DNA from: Paraclostridium ghonii
Lineage (GTDB): Bacteria; Bacillota; Clostridia; Peptostreptococcales; Peptostreptococcaceae
DNA: 64,000 nucleotides
Strand: one strand, 5' to 3'
Assembly (NCBI RefSeq): GCF_030815085.1
Contig: NZ_JAUSWG010000010.1
Shown here piece after piece: positions 9,168 through 18,050 of the stretch. The position numbers and the translations under genes are program-made. Under the pieces are notes generated by a model. That model was not told the DNA's origin. It did not search any database and was given only the letters and a program-made list of their open reading frames with translations. How positions within the stretch are numbered: the stretch's first letter is position 1; every line of letters begins with the position of its first letter.

Positions 9168-10691
9168 TTATATTAGTTTAGGATCTATATCATTTTTTTC
9201 TTCATCATATCTATTGAGATTTTTTAAAGCAGGGCCTTCTATAACATTCCCTCTATAATCAAATCTTGATGCATGACATGGACAATCCCATGTTTTTTCT
9301 GCCGAATTAAAAGTTAATTCACATCCTAAGTGTGTACATGTAATATCTACTATATATATCTTTCCATCATAATCTTTATATGCTCCACATCTTTTGCCTT
9401 CTATATTTACAATTTTACCCTCACCATTTTCAAGTATTAAATTGTCGTCTCCTATTTTTAACTTTCCACCTATATAATTAAATGTCATATTTAAATTTTG
9501 TGTTACAAATTCAGTTGTAAATATGTTCCCTTTTCTAGATGGATTAAATATATTTTCAAATTTTGATTCTCTATAACATATTAAATCTCTTATTATAATA
9601 GAAGCTAATGTTCCATTTGTCATTCCCCATTTACAAAATCCTGTTGCAACATAAAAATTATCTTCTTTTTTATTTACGTAACCTATATATGGAATATTAT
9701 CATAGCTTATATAATCTTGTGCTGACCACTTACATTTAAATTGTTTAACTTTGAATTTTTCACCTAGTTCATTAATTAATTTTTTGTAAATTTCACCTTC
9801 ATTTTTACATTGTCCAACCTTGTGGTCTCCTCCCCCTAAAATTATTAAATTTTGACCATCTCCACAATAAGGCTTAAAAGTAAATCCACTGTCCTCAACA
9901 CTTAAATACATTCCTTTTGGTATATCTTTTTCATACTCTCCTGCTAATAAATAAGATCTTTCTCCTTTTTCTTTAGCAAAGTAAAGATTTAATCCATCAT
10001 ACCAAGGAAAATGAGAAGCCATTATAATATTTAATGCTTTTATTGTTTTATCGTCTTTTGTTTTTAAATTATATATATTTCCTTCTTCATAATCTATTAT
10101 AGGAGTTTCTTCATAAACTTTAACTCCTAATTTTAAACATTCTTTAGTCAATGCATCTAAGTATTTTTTAGGATTAAACTGAGCTTGGTTAAAAAATTCT
10201 ATTGCCCCTTTTACATCAAATGGTATATCTAGATGCTCATGATATTTACAATCAATTTCTAATTTTTTACATGTTTGATACTCTTCCTTAAGTTCTTCTA
10301 TGTAATTTTCATTATCTGAGTATATAAAGGAAGATAATCTTTCAAAGTTACAATCAATATTATTGCTTTTTATAATTTCTTCTATTAAATCTATGGCACT
10401 TTCATTTCCTTCATAATACAATTTAGCACTATCCAATCCATATTTATTTCTTATCTTTGAATATATAATGCCATGCTGTGAAGTTATTTTCCCCGTATTT
10501 CTACCTGAACTTCCATAACCGATTTTATTAGCATCAACAATAGCTATCTCTATACCTTTTTTTGATAGTAAATAAGCTGTTGTTACTCCTACTATTCCAC
10601 CACCAATTATAAGTGTGTCAACTTCTAAATCTTCTTTTAACTTTTCATAACGTTCACCTTTAGAACTTACTATCCAATATGATTCATTCAT
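9168..10691 (-). CDS. FAD-dependent oxidoreductase with C-terminal Rieske domain
   Basis: Two-domain redox protein of 507 residues. Residues about 22-375 form a DAO-type flavoprotein, with the dinucleotide motif IIGGGIVGVTTAYLL and GYGSSGRNTGKIT typical of glycine/D-amino-acid oxidase relatives. Residues about 420-505 form a Rieske 2Fe-2S domain with CTHLGC and CPCHASRFD ligand motifs, followed by GNVIEGPA. The Rieske tail would pass electrons from the flavin to an unknown acceptor rather than directly to oxygen, which suits an anaerobe. Its substrate is not known; amines are a guess from the fold. There is no signal peptide and no close partner gene. Confidence 0.88.
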   Translation of the reverse strand: MNESYWIVSSKGERYEKLKEDLEVDTLIIGGGIVGVTTAYLLSKKGIEIAIVDANKIGYGSSGRNTGKITSQHGIIYSKIRNKYGLDSAKLYYEGNESAIDLIEEIIKSNNIDCNFERLSSFIYSDNENYIEELKEEYQTCKKLEIDCKYHEHLDIPFDVKGAIEFFNQAQFNPKKYLDALTKECLKLGVKVYEETPIIDYEEGNIYNLKTKDDKTIKALNIIMASHFPWYDGLNLYFAKEKGERSYLLAGEYEKDIPKGMYLSVEDSGFTFKPYCGDGQNLIILGGGDHKVGQCKNEGEIYKKLINELGEKFKVKQFKCKWSAQDYISYDNIPYIGYVNKKEDNFYVATGFCKWGMTNGTLASIIIRDLICYRESKFENIFNPSRKGNIFTTEFVTQNLNMTFNYIGGKLKIGDDNLILENGEGKIVNIEGKRCGAYKDYDGKIYIVDITCTHLGCELTFNSAEKTWDCPCHASRFDYRGNVIEGPALKNLNRYDEEKNDIDPKLI

Positions 10692-11075
10692 AACTTTATA
10701 TTTAACTAGTTTACCTAGTTCTCCTTTCTATAATATTTCCTTATATTTGTATACTTCCCATTTTTTGAAATTTAATCTAAAAATAAAAAATAAGATATTA
10801 AATTACTTAATATTAATTAACGAGATTAGGCGAAGGGCGTATATATAATCTGACGAAACGTTAAAGCCGATCTTTTTAGGCTTTAGTGAAGGAAGATTAT
10901 ATATACGCCCGAGCCATCTCATAAAGTAATTCAGCGTCAATACTATTTTTTTAACTTAAATTTATAAAATTGAATATTTTTTGTATATAATTCATTTTTT
11001 TGTTCATAATCTTAATATAATTTCAAATACAATTTTTAATTATATCACTAAATATACTATACTTATTTCTCCTTT
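10692..11075. other. Intergenic region holding a nested palindrome
   Basis: There is no plausible gene between the LCP gene terminator and the oxidoreductase. Apart from the palindromic element at 10835-10910, the sequence is featureless and AT-rich. Confidence 0.6.
10835..10910. repeat. Nested palindromic element, copy 1
   Basis: Perfect 17-bp outer arms (GGGCGTATATATAATCT and its complement) enclose a 42-base core. The core begins GACGAAACGTTAAAGCC and ends GGCTTTAGTGAAGGA, and holds an inner 7-bp stem TAAAGCC/GGCTTTA. The core matches that of the element at 28671-28750 in 40 of 42 positions, while the arms are unrelated. Neither flank has the T run of an intrinsic terminator. Confidence 0.9.
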
Positions 11076-11112
11076 AAAAAAGACGAGTGCTACCACTGAC
11101 ACTCGTCTTTTA
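11076..11112 (-). terminator. Terminator after the LCP gene
   Basis: AAAAGACGAGTG and CACTCGTCTTTT form a 12-bp stem with a 10-base loop, overlapping the last codon region of the LCP gene. Confidence 0.9.
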
Positions 11113-12033
11113 TTTTATATATTTATGTAATTGTTTTATATTCTCTTCCATATTAGCATCAATAACCCACATTCCATTAATTGTTTTTATTTCAAAGCTT
11201 CCTTCAAATGGAATCATATATTGATTTATATTATAGTTTTTTTCATTTAATATTTTATTCTGCAAATATTTTATATCATTTACAGGTACATTAGTGCTAA
11301 CTTGAGATATCATTTCCATATTTATTTCAAACTTTTTACTTGAATCTAAATTTTCATACTTATTAATTATAGCTTTTAATACATTTCCTTGTCTTTGAGT
11401 TCTTTCATAATCCCCATCGCCCTCTTTTCTTATTCTACAGTAAGCAACAGCTTGTCTTCCATTTAAAGTTTTGCTTCCCATTCCTTCTATATAATCAGTT
11501 TTATTAGGCAGTTTTTCTATATTATTAATTTCATCTAGATTTTTATTTATTTGATTAGCTTCATAATCTTTAAGGTCTACTTCTACTCCTCCAACTAAGT
11601 CAATCAATTTAGCTAAACTAAAAAAATCTACACTTATATAGTTTTTTAGATTTAAATCCAAATTTGAGTTTATAGTATTAAGTGCTAGTTCTGGTCCTCC
11701 ATATGCATATGAATGATTTAATTTTTCTTTACCATACCCTTCTATATCTACTAATGTATCTCTAAGTATAGATACTAAATTTATAGTTTTATTTTCCAAG
11801 TCTATATTAGCAATCATTATAGAATCAGCTCTAGATTTTTCATCTTTACTTCTTCTATCTAGCCCAAATAAAGCTACATTTATAACTTTTTGATTTTCGA
11901 TTTTTTCACTTTTTCTTTGTTCCATCATAGATTTTTGTTTTTCACTGCTATCTTTTATAAAAAAGCATAATGCTCCTATTGGTAAAATAACAACTATGAA
12001 TAAAATTAAAATAAGTTTTTTAGTAATTTTCAT
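11110..12033 (-). CDS. LytR-CpsA-Psr family cell-wall polymer ligase
   Basis: Membrane-anchored enzyme of 307 residues that attaches anionic or capsular polymers to peptidoglycan. One transmembrane helix (about residues 5-26) leads to an extracellular LCP domain. Hallmarks are ALFGLDRR, SRADSIMIANID with the conserved Arg and Asp, SILRDT, and NGRQAVAYCRIRKEGDGDYERTQRQ. The last includes the Arg cluster that binds the lipid pyrophosphate. There is no second accessory domain. It stands alone, with terminators on either side. Confidence 0.92.
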   Translation of the reverse strand: MKITKKLILILFIVVILPIGALCFFIKDSSEKQKSMMEQRKSEKIENQKVINVALFGLDRRSKDEKSRADSIMIANIDLENKTINLVSILRDTLVDIEGYGKEKLNHSYAYGGPELALNTINSNLDLNLKNYISVDFFSLAKLIDLVGGVEVDLKDYEANQINKNLDEINNIEKLPNKTDYIEGMGSKTLNGRQAVAYCRIRKEGDGDYERTQRQGNVLKAIINKYENLDSSKKFEINMEMISQVSTNVPVNDIKYLQNKILNEKNYNINQYMIPFEGSFEIKTINGMWVIDANMEENIKQLHKYIK

Positions 12034-12132
12034 AAACTCACATCCTTAGCTATCTTGCTATTTTAATTATTAACAAATAAATTTGAAATTATCTTAATTT
12101 AATGTTTGCAATTAAGTATAATTCCAGGGATT

Positions 12133-12167
12133 AAAAAATACCCTAGGTGTTTTACCAAGGATATTTA
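12133..12167 (-). terminator. Probable terminator after the ArAE/FUSC gene
   Basis: AATACCCTAGGT can pair with ACCAAGGATATT with two mismatches, followed on the minus strand by six T. It overlaps the stop codon of the upstream gene. Confidence 0.55.
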
Positions 12168-13040
12168 TTCAATAGATTCATTAAATTCTTTTAATGTTTT
12201 TATCTCCTCTATTATTTTTCTTAAATGATAGTTAAATACTGGACTCTTATTTTCTTCTACATCAAAACATACTTCTTCTGTGTTATATAAATCTTTTATT
12301 GCCTTATAATTTTCTTTACTTAGATATAATTTGTTTTCTAATAGTTCGATTGACTGCATGTGGAAATAAATTTCTCTACATATACTTATAGATTTTTCCA
12401 AGTTTTCTATATCTGCATCGTATTTTCTACCATAATCTAACTCATCTGTTAATTTTGAATATATTTTTTCTAATTGTTGTATATCACTTTTAAATATATC
12501 TATATCTAGACTTTCTTCATTTACAATTTTTGATTCTATAAGCTGTATAGCTGATTTTTCTATATTTTTAAATTCATTTATAGTCTTTCCTAAGTAATTA
12601 GGTCTTGCGATTAAGTAGTTTGTCACTACTCCTATTACTACCCCAACCGATGTATCTATAACTCTGTGAATTGAGTAGTAAGCTGGGTTGTATGTTCCAA
12701 CTCCTAAGTGTATTGCTAAAAATGTTACACATGATACTACTACTGAGTTTACTTTTAATAAATTACACACGTATATAGTAATCATTATACCTATTCCACA
12801 TAAAATAGGGTCTCCTGGTCGTATAAGTGCAAATAAAAAGCCGACTATACCTCCTACAATTGTTCCTTTTACCCTGTTTAGTCCTACTTTCATAGATCCT
12901 TTAACCGTATCTTGAACAGATATTACACATGCTATTGCGCAGTAAAAAATTTTTTCAACAAGAAATTGTCCCAATAATATACAGATTATCACAGCGATTC
13001 CTGTTTTTATGGTCCTCATTCCCATTTTTTGTAGCTTCAC
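12165..13040 (-). CDS. Aromatic acid exporter family (FUSC-like) membrane protein
   Basis: Membrane protein of 291 residues. Four to six hydrophobic helices fill residues about 10-150, and a charged, helical cytosolic tail covers about 150-291. The start MGMRTIKTGIAVIICILLGQ and the VKGSMKVGLNRVKGTIVGG loop are typical of the ArAE/YqjA family, half-length relatives of FUSC transporters. These are thought to export aromatic or other organic acids; the substrate here is unknown. A TAGGAGGT ribosome site precedes the ATG. The gene is monocistronic. Confidence 0.82.
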   Translation of the reverse strand: MKLQKMGMRTIKTGIAVIICILLGQFLVEKIFYCAIACVISVQDTVKGSMKVGLNRVKGTIVGGIVGFLFALIRPGDPILCGIGIMITIYVCNLLKVNSVVVSCVTFLAIHLGVGTYNPAYYSIHRVIDTSVGVVIGVVTNYLIARPNYLGKTINEFKNIEKSAIQLIESKIVNEESLDIDIFKSDIQQLEKIYSKLTDELDYGRKYDADIENLEKSISICREIYFHMQSIELLENKLYLSKENYKAIKDLYNTEEVCFDVEENKSPVFNYHLRKIIEEIKTLKEFNESIE

Positions 13041-13212
13041 TATAGTTACCTCCTAGTATATCTAAATTAGTCTTTAATATATTATGTCATTTATATAGTA
13101 TAGTTTATTACTTAACATTTTGGTATACTTAAAAGTATTTATTTTTCAATTTATTCGTACCATACTTTTTCTAATATAATCATTTGCTAATTATAATATA
13201 CAATTATAACAC

Positions 13213-13253
13213 AATAAAATAGAATATCTAATTTTAGATACTCTATTTTATTA
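13213..13253 (-). terminator. Terminator after the GH129-like lipoprotein
   Basis: AATAAAATAGAATATCTA pairs with TAGATACTCTATTTTATT, with one mismatch and a short loop, about ten bases beyond the stop codon. Confidence 0.88.
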
Positions 13254-13262
13254 TTTAAAGGT

Positions 13263-15575
13263 TTATTGAGGTTTATATACAGTTTTTTTATTTTTATCAT
13301 ATATAATAAGAGAGTTTGCCTTTACTATATCAGTTTTATATTTAAAATCTTTGTTAGAGAAGTTTGCTACAACTCTTAAATCATCTTCATAACAAGTAGT
13401 TTGAATCAATCTGTCTCTACTTAAAAATCTAAATTCTGTCATAGATTTATTAATAGCTTTTTTATTAAAATCCGACCAAATTTTGTCATGACTTAGAATC
13501 TCTTCTTTGTATTTTTTCCATTCAGATTTATCTATATGGTACATTGGTGCAGTATTATATAAAACTTCTTTCATCATTTTGCTACCTACTTCATCTTTTA
13601 TTTTGAAAGTACCCCATAACCAGTGATCTGAAGTAACAACTGAATCATTATAAACCAACCTAAATAATGGAAGTGAATATGACGGATCTATAAATATTTT
13701 TTTGTATTGATCTTTAACTGGAATCTGCTTTTCAAATACTTCAGGAACTCCTCCATTAGGAGAATAATATTTACCTACATAATACTCACTATTTTTATTT
13801 TTATTCATATCTGGGTCTATCCATGAAAAAGCAGGTGTTTCAAGTCCATGTGCAAATGCTATAGTGGTACTTGCAAAGTCATTTCCCCCTTCTGATCCTA
13901 CAACCATGTTTTTATCGTCTCTTATATAACTCATTCTTTTCAATCTTGCATTTAAATCTTGCTCTTGAGTTGTTGGATGATTTTTAGAGTAATCATCATA
14001 AATTTCTCCTGTTGCATCACAATCTATAAACCATGAGTTAAAATCATATCCTTCATTAATAATTTTATTTACTCTTGATTTTACACTAGACATAGATAGT
14101 GTAGGATTTAATTTTCTACCTGTTCCTTGGAATCCTTCTAATTTTTTCCAATTTTTATCTTCTATTGTTGCATTGTCATATAATGACTTATCTTCAAACT
14201 TAGCTGTACTCCACTTTTCTTCACCTGGTTTATGAATTGAATGATATGAATCATAAGGTCCAACTAAGTATCCATAATCATTGGCTTTTTTCACGAACTC
14301 TGGTGAAACATAACCCGCTTCTAAATCATCAAATCCAATCCAAGCATTGTCTATACCTGATTTTTTTATATCATCTAATACATCTATTGTATTATTTCTT
14401 GCCCAATAATTTGTTGGAGTTGTTGCATCTTTAAGTTCTGATTTTAACAACTCTTTATTTAGAGCTATTAATTCATTTTTATTTAAATTATTTACACCCC
14501 TTTTTACAATATCTTGAGTTTCTTTATTTAAGTTTTTAAATACATTTGGGTTGTAGAACTCTTTTAACATCATAACAGAATTAAAACCTCTTACTATTGT
14601 TTGTTTTTGATATTTATCTACATAGTCTTGATTTTTTATAGCATCTAAAACGTTTGAAATTTCTTTTCCATCTTCTACTTTTGTATTTAAAAGTTCTTTC
14701 ATCCAAGTCATAAGCTCTTCATTCATATTTTCTCTTAATAAATTCCACTTAATATCATCCACTGTAATTATTGACTTGTCCCAGAAATATATCTGAGGTG
14801 CTCCATATAATTTTTCTATATTTTTATTTTCTTTTGCTTTTTGAGCTAATGTCTTAAATTCTTTATTTTTAATTACATAATTCTTATAATTTTTAGCTAC
14901 ATCATTTACATTTTTATCTGTTATATATATCCTAAAGCCATATTCTTTATTTTTATTTATACTTATATATTCATGAGTAAAATCAAATTTAATATCATTT
15001 TTTGTATCAAACTTCAACTCATCATTAAATTTATTCTTCATTATATAGGTTGCTGCAAAATTATCTTTATTTACTGAGAAAAATTGCATAGAAAAACTTT
15101 CTATAGTATTAAATATTTGTTCATTTAAATAATCCTTCCAGTACTTATCATTGCTTGGAATAAATTTCCCTTCATTTATAGGAAGAACATAACTTTCACC
15201 GCTAACACTTGGCCATGTAAAACTATTTGCTTCCTTGCTTGTAGATTTTATATCTACATCTAAATAGTTATCTTTCTTTTTTATGTCTACATTAATGTCT
15301 TCATCTGGGTATGTCCAAGAAATTTCATCATCACTCTTTTTTAAATTTTCAACAGCTCTATCTTTTGTTGGTTCTGATATAGTTTGTTTTTTACCATCAA
15401 CATCTACAGATAGCTGAAAATTTTTAGGATTAACATCATATTTAAAGTCTAAGTTATTAACTTTTTCTGCTTTAACTGATATATCTTCATCATTTTTTAT
15501 AAATCCATTACTGCATCCCCCTAGACTCGTACCTATAAGTACACAACTTAACAACAACGATATTTTTTTATTCAT
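13263..15575 (-). CDS. Lipoprotein glycoside hydrolase, GH129/GH101-related
   Basis: Surface lipoprotein of 770 residues. The signal peptide ends in the lipobox LGGC, with Cys21 as the lipid anchor. After an N-terminal beta-rich region, the central part (about residues 395-650) looks like the catalytic barrel of the GH129/GH101 group. These enzymes release alpha-linked N-acetylgalactosamine from mucin-type glycans. FDDLEAGYVSPEF, WFIDCDATGE and GSEGGNDFA are candidate active-site strands, with the Asp of FIDCDA and the Glu of GSEGG as likely catalytic residues (inference). The family call is from memory of motif style, and another O-glycan hydrolase is possible. The adjacent two-component system probably controls it. 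Confidence 0.65.
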   Translation of the reverse strand: MNKKISLLLSCVLIGTSLGGCSNGFIKNDEDISVKAEKVNNLDFKYDVNPKNFQLSVDVDGKKQTISEPTKDRAVENLKKSDDEISWTYPDEDINVDIKKKDNYLDVDIKSTSKEANSFTWPSVSGESYVLPINEGKFIPSNDKYWKDYLNEQIFNTIESFSMQFFSVNKDNFAATYIMKNKFNDELKFDTKNDIKFDFTHEYISINKNKEYGFRIYITDKNVNDVAKNYKNYVIKNKEFKTLAQKAKENKNIEKLYGAPQIYFWDKSIITVDDIKWNLLRENMNEELMTWMKELLNTKVEDGKEISNVLDAIKNQDYVDKYQKQTIVRGFNSVMMLKEFYNPNVFKNLNKETQDIVKRGVNNLNKNELIALNKELLKSELKDATTPTNYWARNNTIDVLDDIKKSGIDNAWIGFDDLEAGYVSPEFVKKANDYGYLVGPYDSYHSIHKPGEEKWSTAKFEDKSLYDNATIEDKNWKKLEGFQGTGRKLNPTLSMSSVKSRVNKIINEGYDFNSWFIDCDATGEIYDDYSKNHPTTQEQDLNARLKRMSYIRDDKNMVVGSEGGNDFASTTIAFAHGLETPAFSWIDPDMNKNKNSEYYVGKYYSPNGGVPEVFEKQIPVKDQYKKIFIDPSYSLPLFRLVYNDSVVTSDHWLWGTFKIKDEVGSKMMKEVLYNTAPMYHIDKSEWKKYKEEILSHDKIWSDFNKKAINKSMTEFRFLSRDRLIQTTCYEDDLRVVANFSNKDFKYKTDIVKANSLIIYDKNKKTVYKPQ

Positions 15576-15609
15576 ATTATCACCTCAGGATTATTTTAAT
15601 TTAGTTTTG

Positions 15610-15625
15610 TTACACGTATATTACA
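15610..15625. promoter_or_regulatory. Direct-repeat site B upstream of the glycosidase
   Basis: TTACA-N6-TTACA with an 11-bp period, the arrangement bound by OmpR-family regulators, lies 35 bases before the glycosidase ATG. The same arrangement occurs in front of the neighbouring response regulator (17935-17950) and again at 15747-15762. Confidence 0.55.
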
Positions 15626-15729
15626 GTTTTTACTTACTTTGAACTTCAATATCTATAAGCTGTAAATTATATTGTTTTATTATTTCTATTAGGATAGATT
15701 TTTTCTCCTTTGTCATTTGTTATGTGCTT

Positions 15730-15762
15730 ATTATAAAAAAGCTTTGTTTCACGAATGTTACA
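15730..15762 (-). promoter_or_regulatory. Direct-repeat site C with -10 box for the glycosidase
   Basis: TTTCACGAATGTTACA (15747-15762) is a one-mismatch version of TTACA-N6-TTACA. On the minus strand a TATAAT (15730-15735) follows 11 bases further on, with no good -35 box. This fits an activator-dependent promoter that would give a leader of about 150 bases. Confidence 0.5.
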
Positions 15763-15770
15763 AAATACAA

Positions 15771-15845
15771 AAGGAGGCTATATAAATTTTGCTTCTAAAG
15801 CTTAGAACATGCTTTAAAAGTTGCTAAAATTTATATAGCCTCCTT
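15771..15845. terminator. Long hairpin after the sensor kinase
   Basis: Perfect 20-bp arms (AAGGAGGCTATATAAATTTT and complement) enclose a 35-base loop with an inner AAAGC/GCTTT stem. It separates the two-component operon from the glycosidase. The architecture resembles the nested palindromes elsewhere in the window, but the loop sequence is different. Confidence 0.75.
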
Positions 15846-15861
15846 AATATTCATTTTTTAT

Positions 15862-17235
15862 TTAAAACTCTATGAAAAATTCTAAGTATTCATTTTCTAG
15901 TCTTGTTCCATAATTGAAATTATGTGATTCCAATATTTCTTTTACTAAGCTAAGTCCTAGTCCTGTTCCTGACAATTGTTTATTTCTTGATTTTTCTAAT
16001 ACATAAAATGGCTGCCATATATTATCCAACTCTTTTTCTATTATGTTATTAGCTTTATTAGATACTGATATATATATTCTTTCTTTTTTAATTAACGATA
16101 TATATACTTTATTATCAGCAGTATATTTTATAGCATTACTTATTAAATTTCTTAATACAATTTTTATTCCTTCTATATCCCCATTAATTATAAATTCATC
16201 ATCACTTATATTTAAATTAATCTCTATATTATTTTCATACATAATCAATTTATATTCATTTATAATTATTTTTAATATATCTTTTAAATCAAATGAACTT
16301 ACTTTTAATTCTCTTTTTTCATACTTAGAAAGATATAGTAAATTATTTATTATGTCATTCATTTTTTCACTTTCTTCTATTATAGTATCTAAATAAGTTC
16401 CATCGTCTATTCCATCTTGAATTCCCATTGCATATGCTTTTATAAGAGCTATAGGTGTCTTAAGTTCGTGTGATGCTCCTCCTATAAATACTTTTAAGTT
16501 TTCATTTTTTCTATTTAACTCGCTTTGTGCAGCTTGTAGGCTTATACTCATTTGATTAACACTATCTGCTAGTTCTTCTATTTCATCATTAGTTTTTATT
16601 TTTTCCGTTCTAAAATTTAACTTTGATATATCTTTAGACAATAACTTTATTTTTTCAAGTGGATCAATTATTCTTTTAGATAAAATAAAGGTTAATAAGA
16701 TTATTATTAATACAGAAAAGCTAGTAAGTATTAAATTGAACTTGTTTATTATAGATATAGTTTCCTGTGAATGTTCTATAGGCATTGACATAGCAAATAT
16801 ATAATTATCTTTTAATACAAACTTTACTAATAAGCTATATTTTAGGTTTCCTTGATTATATATTTTATTAACACTTTTTTCTTTCATCTCATCAACTACA
16901 TAATGTGAAATCCAAAATTTTTTAAGTTTTATGTCTTTCTTTTCAAATTCTTTTATCAATTCTTGGGTTATATTTTCTTCATTAACATTACCTTTTAAAT
17001 CTATAGGGATGTAAATCATACTTATCCCATATTTTTCTTCTATTTTATCCATATCTTTAATAATAGTTTCTGGATTTAATCTTTCAATTTCATCTCCAAC
17101 AGTATTTATGATTTTCTTTTTTTCATATAAATAATATTTATGAATAAAAATTTTATTTATAGTTAGAGATAAAATAGATACTATTATTACAACCAAAGAT
17201 ATACTAATAGCAAGCTTTTTATTAAGTTTAGTCAT
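15862..17235 (-). CDS. Two-component sensor histidine kinase
   Basis: Membrane sensor of 457 residues. Its parts are transmembrane helix 1 (about 8-28), an extracellular sensor region (about 29-160), transmembrane helix 2 (about 163-185), HAMP (about 186-238), HisKA and HATPase_c. The phosphoacceptor His is in GGASHELKTPIALIKAY. The ATPase domain has NLISNAIKYT (N box), with GTGLGLSLVKEIL as the G2 box. The start overlaps the response regulator stop by eight bases and is preceded by GGAGG inside that gene, so the pair is translationally coupled. The extracellular domain belongs to no family I recognise. VanS-like kinases and wall-stress sensors have this layout. Confidence 0.93.
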   Translation of the reverse strand: MTKLNKKLAISISLVVIIVSILSLTINKIFIHKYYLYEKKKIINTVGDEIERLNPETIIKDMDKIEEKYGISMIYIPIDLKGNVNEENITQELIKEFEKKDIKLKKFWISHYVVDEMKEKSVNKIYNQGNLKYSLLVKFVLKDNYIFAMSMPIEHSQETISIINKFNLILTSFSVLIIILLTFILSKRIIDPLEKIKLLSKDISKLNFRTEKIKTNDEIEELADSVNQMSISLQAAQSELNRKNENLKVFIGGASHELKTPIALIKAYAMGIQDGIDDGTYLDTIIEESEKMNDIINNLLYLSKYEKRELKVSSFDLKDILKIIINEYKLIMYENNIEINLNISDDEFIINGDIEGIKIVLRNLISNAIKYTADNKVYISLIKKERIYISVSNKANNIIEKELDNIWQPFYVLEKSRNKQLSGTGLGLSLVKEILESHNFNYGTRLENEYLEFFIEF

Positions 17236-17875
17236 TATTTTCCTCCAAACTATATCCTAGCCCTCTATGTGTCACTATTAGACTTTCTCCTATTTTTGAT
17301 CTTAACCTTCTTATATGAGTATCTACTGTTCTAAAATCTCCAAAGTAGTCCATACCCCATACTAAATCAAGTAATTTCTCTCTTGAAAGTATTATCCCTT
17401 TATTGTTTATAAAACACGTTAATAATTCAAACTCTGTTTTAGTTAATCCCAAATCCTTATCATCTTTAAATGCTTTTGTAAGTTTAAAATCTATTTTTAA
17501 ATCTTTTATTTTAACTATATCATTATATCCCATAAGCTTTTTAGCTCTTATTATTAAAACTCTTGGATCAAATGGCTTTCTAACATAGTCATCCGCTCCA
17601 AAATTTAGAGCATCTACTTCATCATCAGCTTGTCCTTTTGCGGTCAACATCATAACTTTAATACTACTATTTTCTTTTATTTCCTTACAAACTTCTATTC
17701 CATCTATTTTAGGCATCATCCAATCTAATATAGCTAAATCAATTTTATTTTCATAAAATACATTTAAAGCTTCTTCTCCATTAATAGCTGTAAAAACATT
17801 AAATCCCTCTTTTTTTAAATAAGCTTCTATAATTTTTAACATATTTAATTCATCATCAGCAACTAATATATTCAT
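17228..17875 (-). CDS. OmpR/PhoB-family response regulator
   Basis: DNA-binding regulator of about 215 residues. The receiver domain holds the acidic pair DDE near the start, the phosphorylated Asp in AILDWMMPKIDG, and Lys in VRKPFDP. The C-terminal winged helix has LTKTEFELL and VDTHIRRLRSKIG. I favour the start MNILVADDE at 17875, because the receiver fold begins there. An ATG six codons upstream at 17893 is possible, and neither has a strong ribosome site. A TTACA-N6-TTACA direct repeat overlaps its promoter, suggesting autoregulation. Confidence 0.93.
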   Translation of the reverse strand: MNILVADDELNMLKIIEAYLKKEGFNVFTAINGEEALNVFYENKIDLAILDWMMPKIDGIEVCKEIKENSSIKVMMLTAKGQADDEVDALNFGADDYVRKPFDPRVLIIRAKKLMGYNDIVKIKDLKIDFKLTKAFKDDKDLGLTKTEFELLTCFINNKGIILSREKLLDLVWGMDYFGDFRTVDTHIRRLRSKIGESLIVTHRGLGYSLEENND

Positions 17876-17912
17876 CTTTTCACGTCCATTCATATTTAAA
17901 GTTTATAAATAT

Positions 17913-17950
17913 ATTATATATTATCATCTATTTTTTACACTAATGTTACA
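17913..17950 (-). promoter_or_regulatory. Response regulator promoter with direct-repeat site A
   Basis: TTACA (17935-17939) and TTACA (17946-17950) are spaced by 11 bp. On the minus strand a TATAAT at 17913-17918 lies 16 bases beyond the repeat, so the repeat covers the -35 zone. This is the usual geometry for activation by an OmpR-type regulator. Confidence 0.55.
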
Positions 17951-18050
17951 AAACTATTATATAATTTATAAAAAGGATTATTAAATTTTGCAAATAATCA
18001 TATTTATTTAAATAAGATTTATTAATCTTAAAATTAAAAGGAGGTTTTAT

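Noticed and set aside
15630..15716. 28-codon leader ORF before the glycosidase
   Set aside because: It has an ATG and stop, but no ribosome site in front and no recognisable content, so I do not list it as a gene.
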